Positions 15,719-15,903 of a DNA stretch of 15,903 bases are shown here, one piece after another (within the stretch, counting starts at the first letter, position 1; each line of letters opens with the position of its first letter). Below the pieces are notes generated by a model. It searched no databases, was not told the origin of the DNA, and saw only the letters and a list, made by a program, of their open reading frames with translations. The DNA lies in NCBI GenBank assembly GCA_035327305.1, contig DAOLDL010000070.1, positions 1 to 15,903 of the forward strand, given 5' to 3'. Made by a program: the position numbers and the translations under genes. The DNA is from CALMUP01 sp035327305 (lineage in GTDB: Bacteria; Verrucomicrobiota; Kiritimatiellia; CAIVKH01).

Positions 15719-15903
15719 GAATTATGTCCTTTAGCGTAAAAACGGCCAAAAATGGAAAGCGGGACTTTACGACGACTTTGCCAACGAATCAAGCGGAAGA
15801 CTGGCAGATTGAGCGAAAATGCCGGTGTTCAGGCTTTTCCCTATGCCATTTTGCCGGCAAAGTGCGGATATTAAACCCGAAAACCGGAGTTGAAGGTGGA
15901 TGC
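15719..15903. other. Upstream region of serA
   Basis: No complete gene is visible. The serA ribosome-binding site AAAGGA lies at its left end, and a 12-bp palindrome TTTGCCGGCAAA sits at 15850-15861. On the minus strand a short frame (15871-15903, ending in TAA) could be the last ten codons of an upstream gene, but it is too short to judge. I found no convincing -35/-10 pair for serA. Confidence 0.4.

Noticed and set aside
15820..15861. TGCCGG...CCGGCA arms and the palindrome TTTGCCGGCAAA upstream of serA as a terminator or operator
   Set aside because: The hairpin has a 6-bp stem with a 28-nt loop, and several 12-bp palindromes are expected by chance in 16 kb.

Overview
The window is about 16 kb of moderately GC-rich bacterial chromosome, tightly packed with genes and diderm in character: lipoproteins, a TolC-type outer-membrane channel and a tripartite RND pump are all encoded. 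The form of SerA, the GldA/GldF/GldG/DUF4340 cluster and the general protein style fit the PVC superphylum (Verrucomicrobiota/Kiritimatiellota-like). That placement is inferred from protein style only; no marker gene is present.

Layout. (1) 1-1157, minus strand: a tRNA-Arg(CCG) cut by the window edge, preceded on the same strand by serC (phosphoserine aminotransferase). (2) 1158-1384: a divergent intergenic region with a good sigma70-like promoter and a 13-bp palindrome just before the first plus-strand gene. (3) 1385-8340, plus strand: a five-gene operon of MarR-family regulator, RND membrane-fusion lipoprotein, RND inner-membrane pump, TolC-like channel and an exported dienelactone-hydrolase-family enzyme. 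(4) 8347-12802, minus strand: a four-gene operon read from the right as ABC ATPase (GldA-like), ABC-2 permease (GldF-like), GldG-like auxiliary protein and DUF4340 membrane-anchored protein. Its last gene ends 6 nt from the end of the efflux operon, tail to tail. (5) 13000-13974, minus strand: a CsgG-like lipoprotein followed by a strong hairpin. (6) 14120-15718, minus strand: serA (D-3-phosphoglycerate dehydrogenase with a C-terminal ACT domain), then 185 nt of upstream sequence.

How the genes work together. serA and serC encode the first two steps of serine synthesis from 3-phosphoglycerate. They are co-directional but separated by about 13 kb of envelope genes. The plus-strand operon is a complete, probably MarR-autoregulated, drug or aromatic-compound efflux system with an added periplasmic hydrolase. 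The minus-strand ABC operon matches the widespread gldA-gldF-gldG-DUF4340 arrangement, whose substrate is unknown outside gliding bacteria. No transposase, integrase, CRISPR array or phage gene was seen. Nothing here is clearly a wholly new system. The best leads are the hydrolase in the pump operon, an inserted aromatic-rich loop in the RND pump, the stand-alone CsgG-like lipoprotein with an extra C-terminal domain, and a changed active-site motif in SerA.
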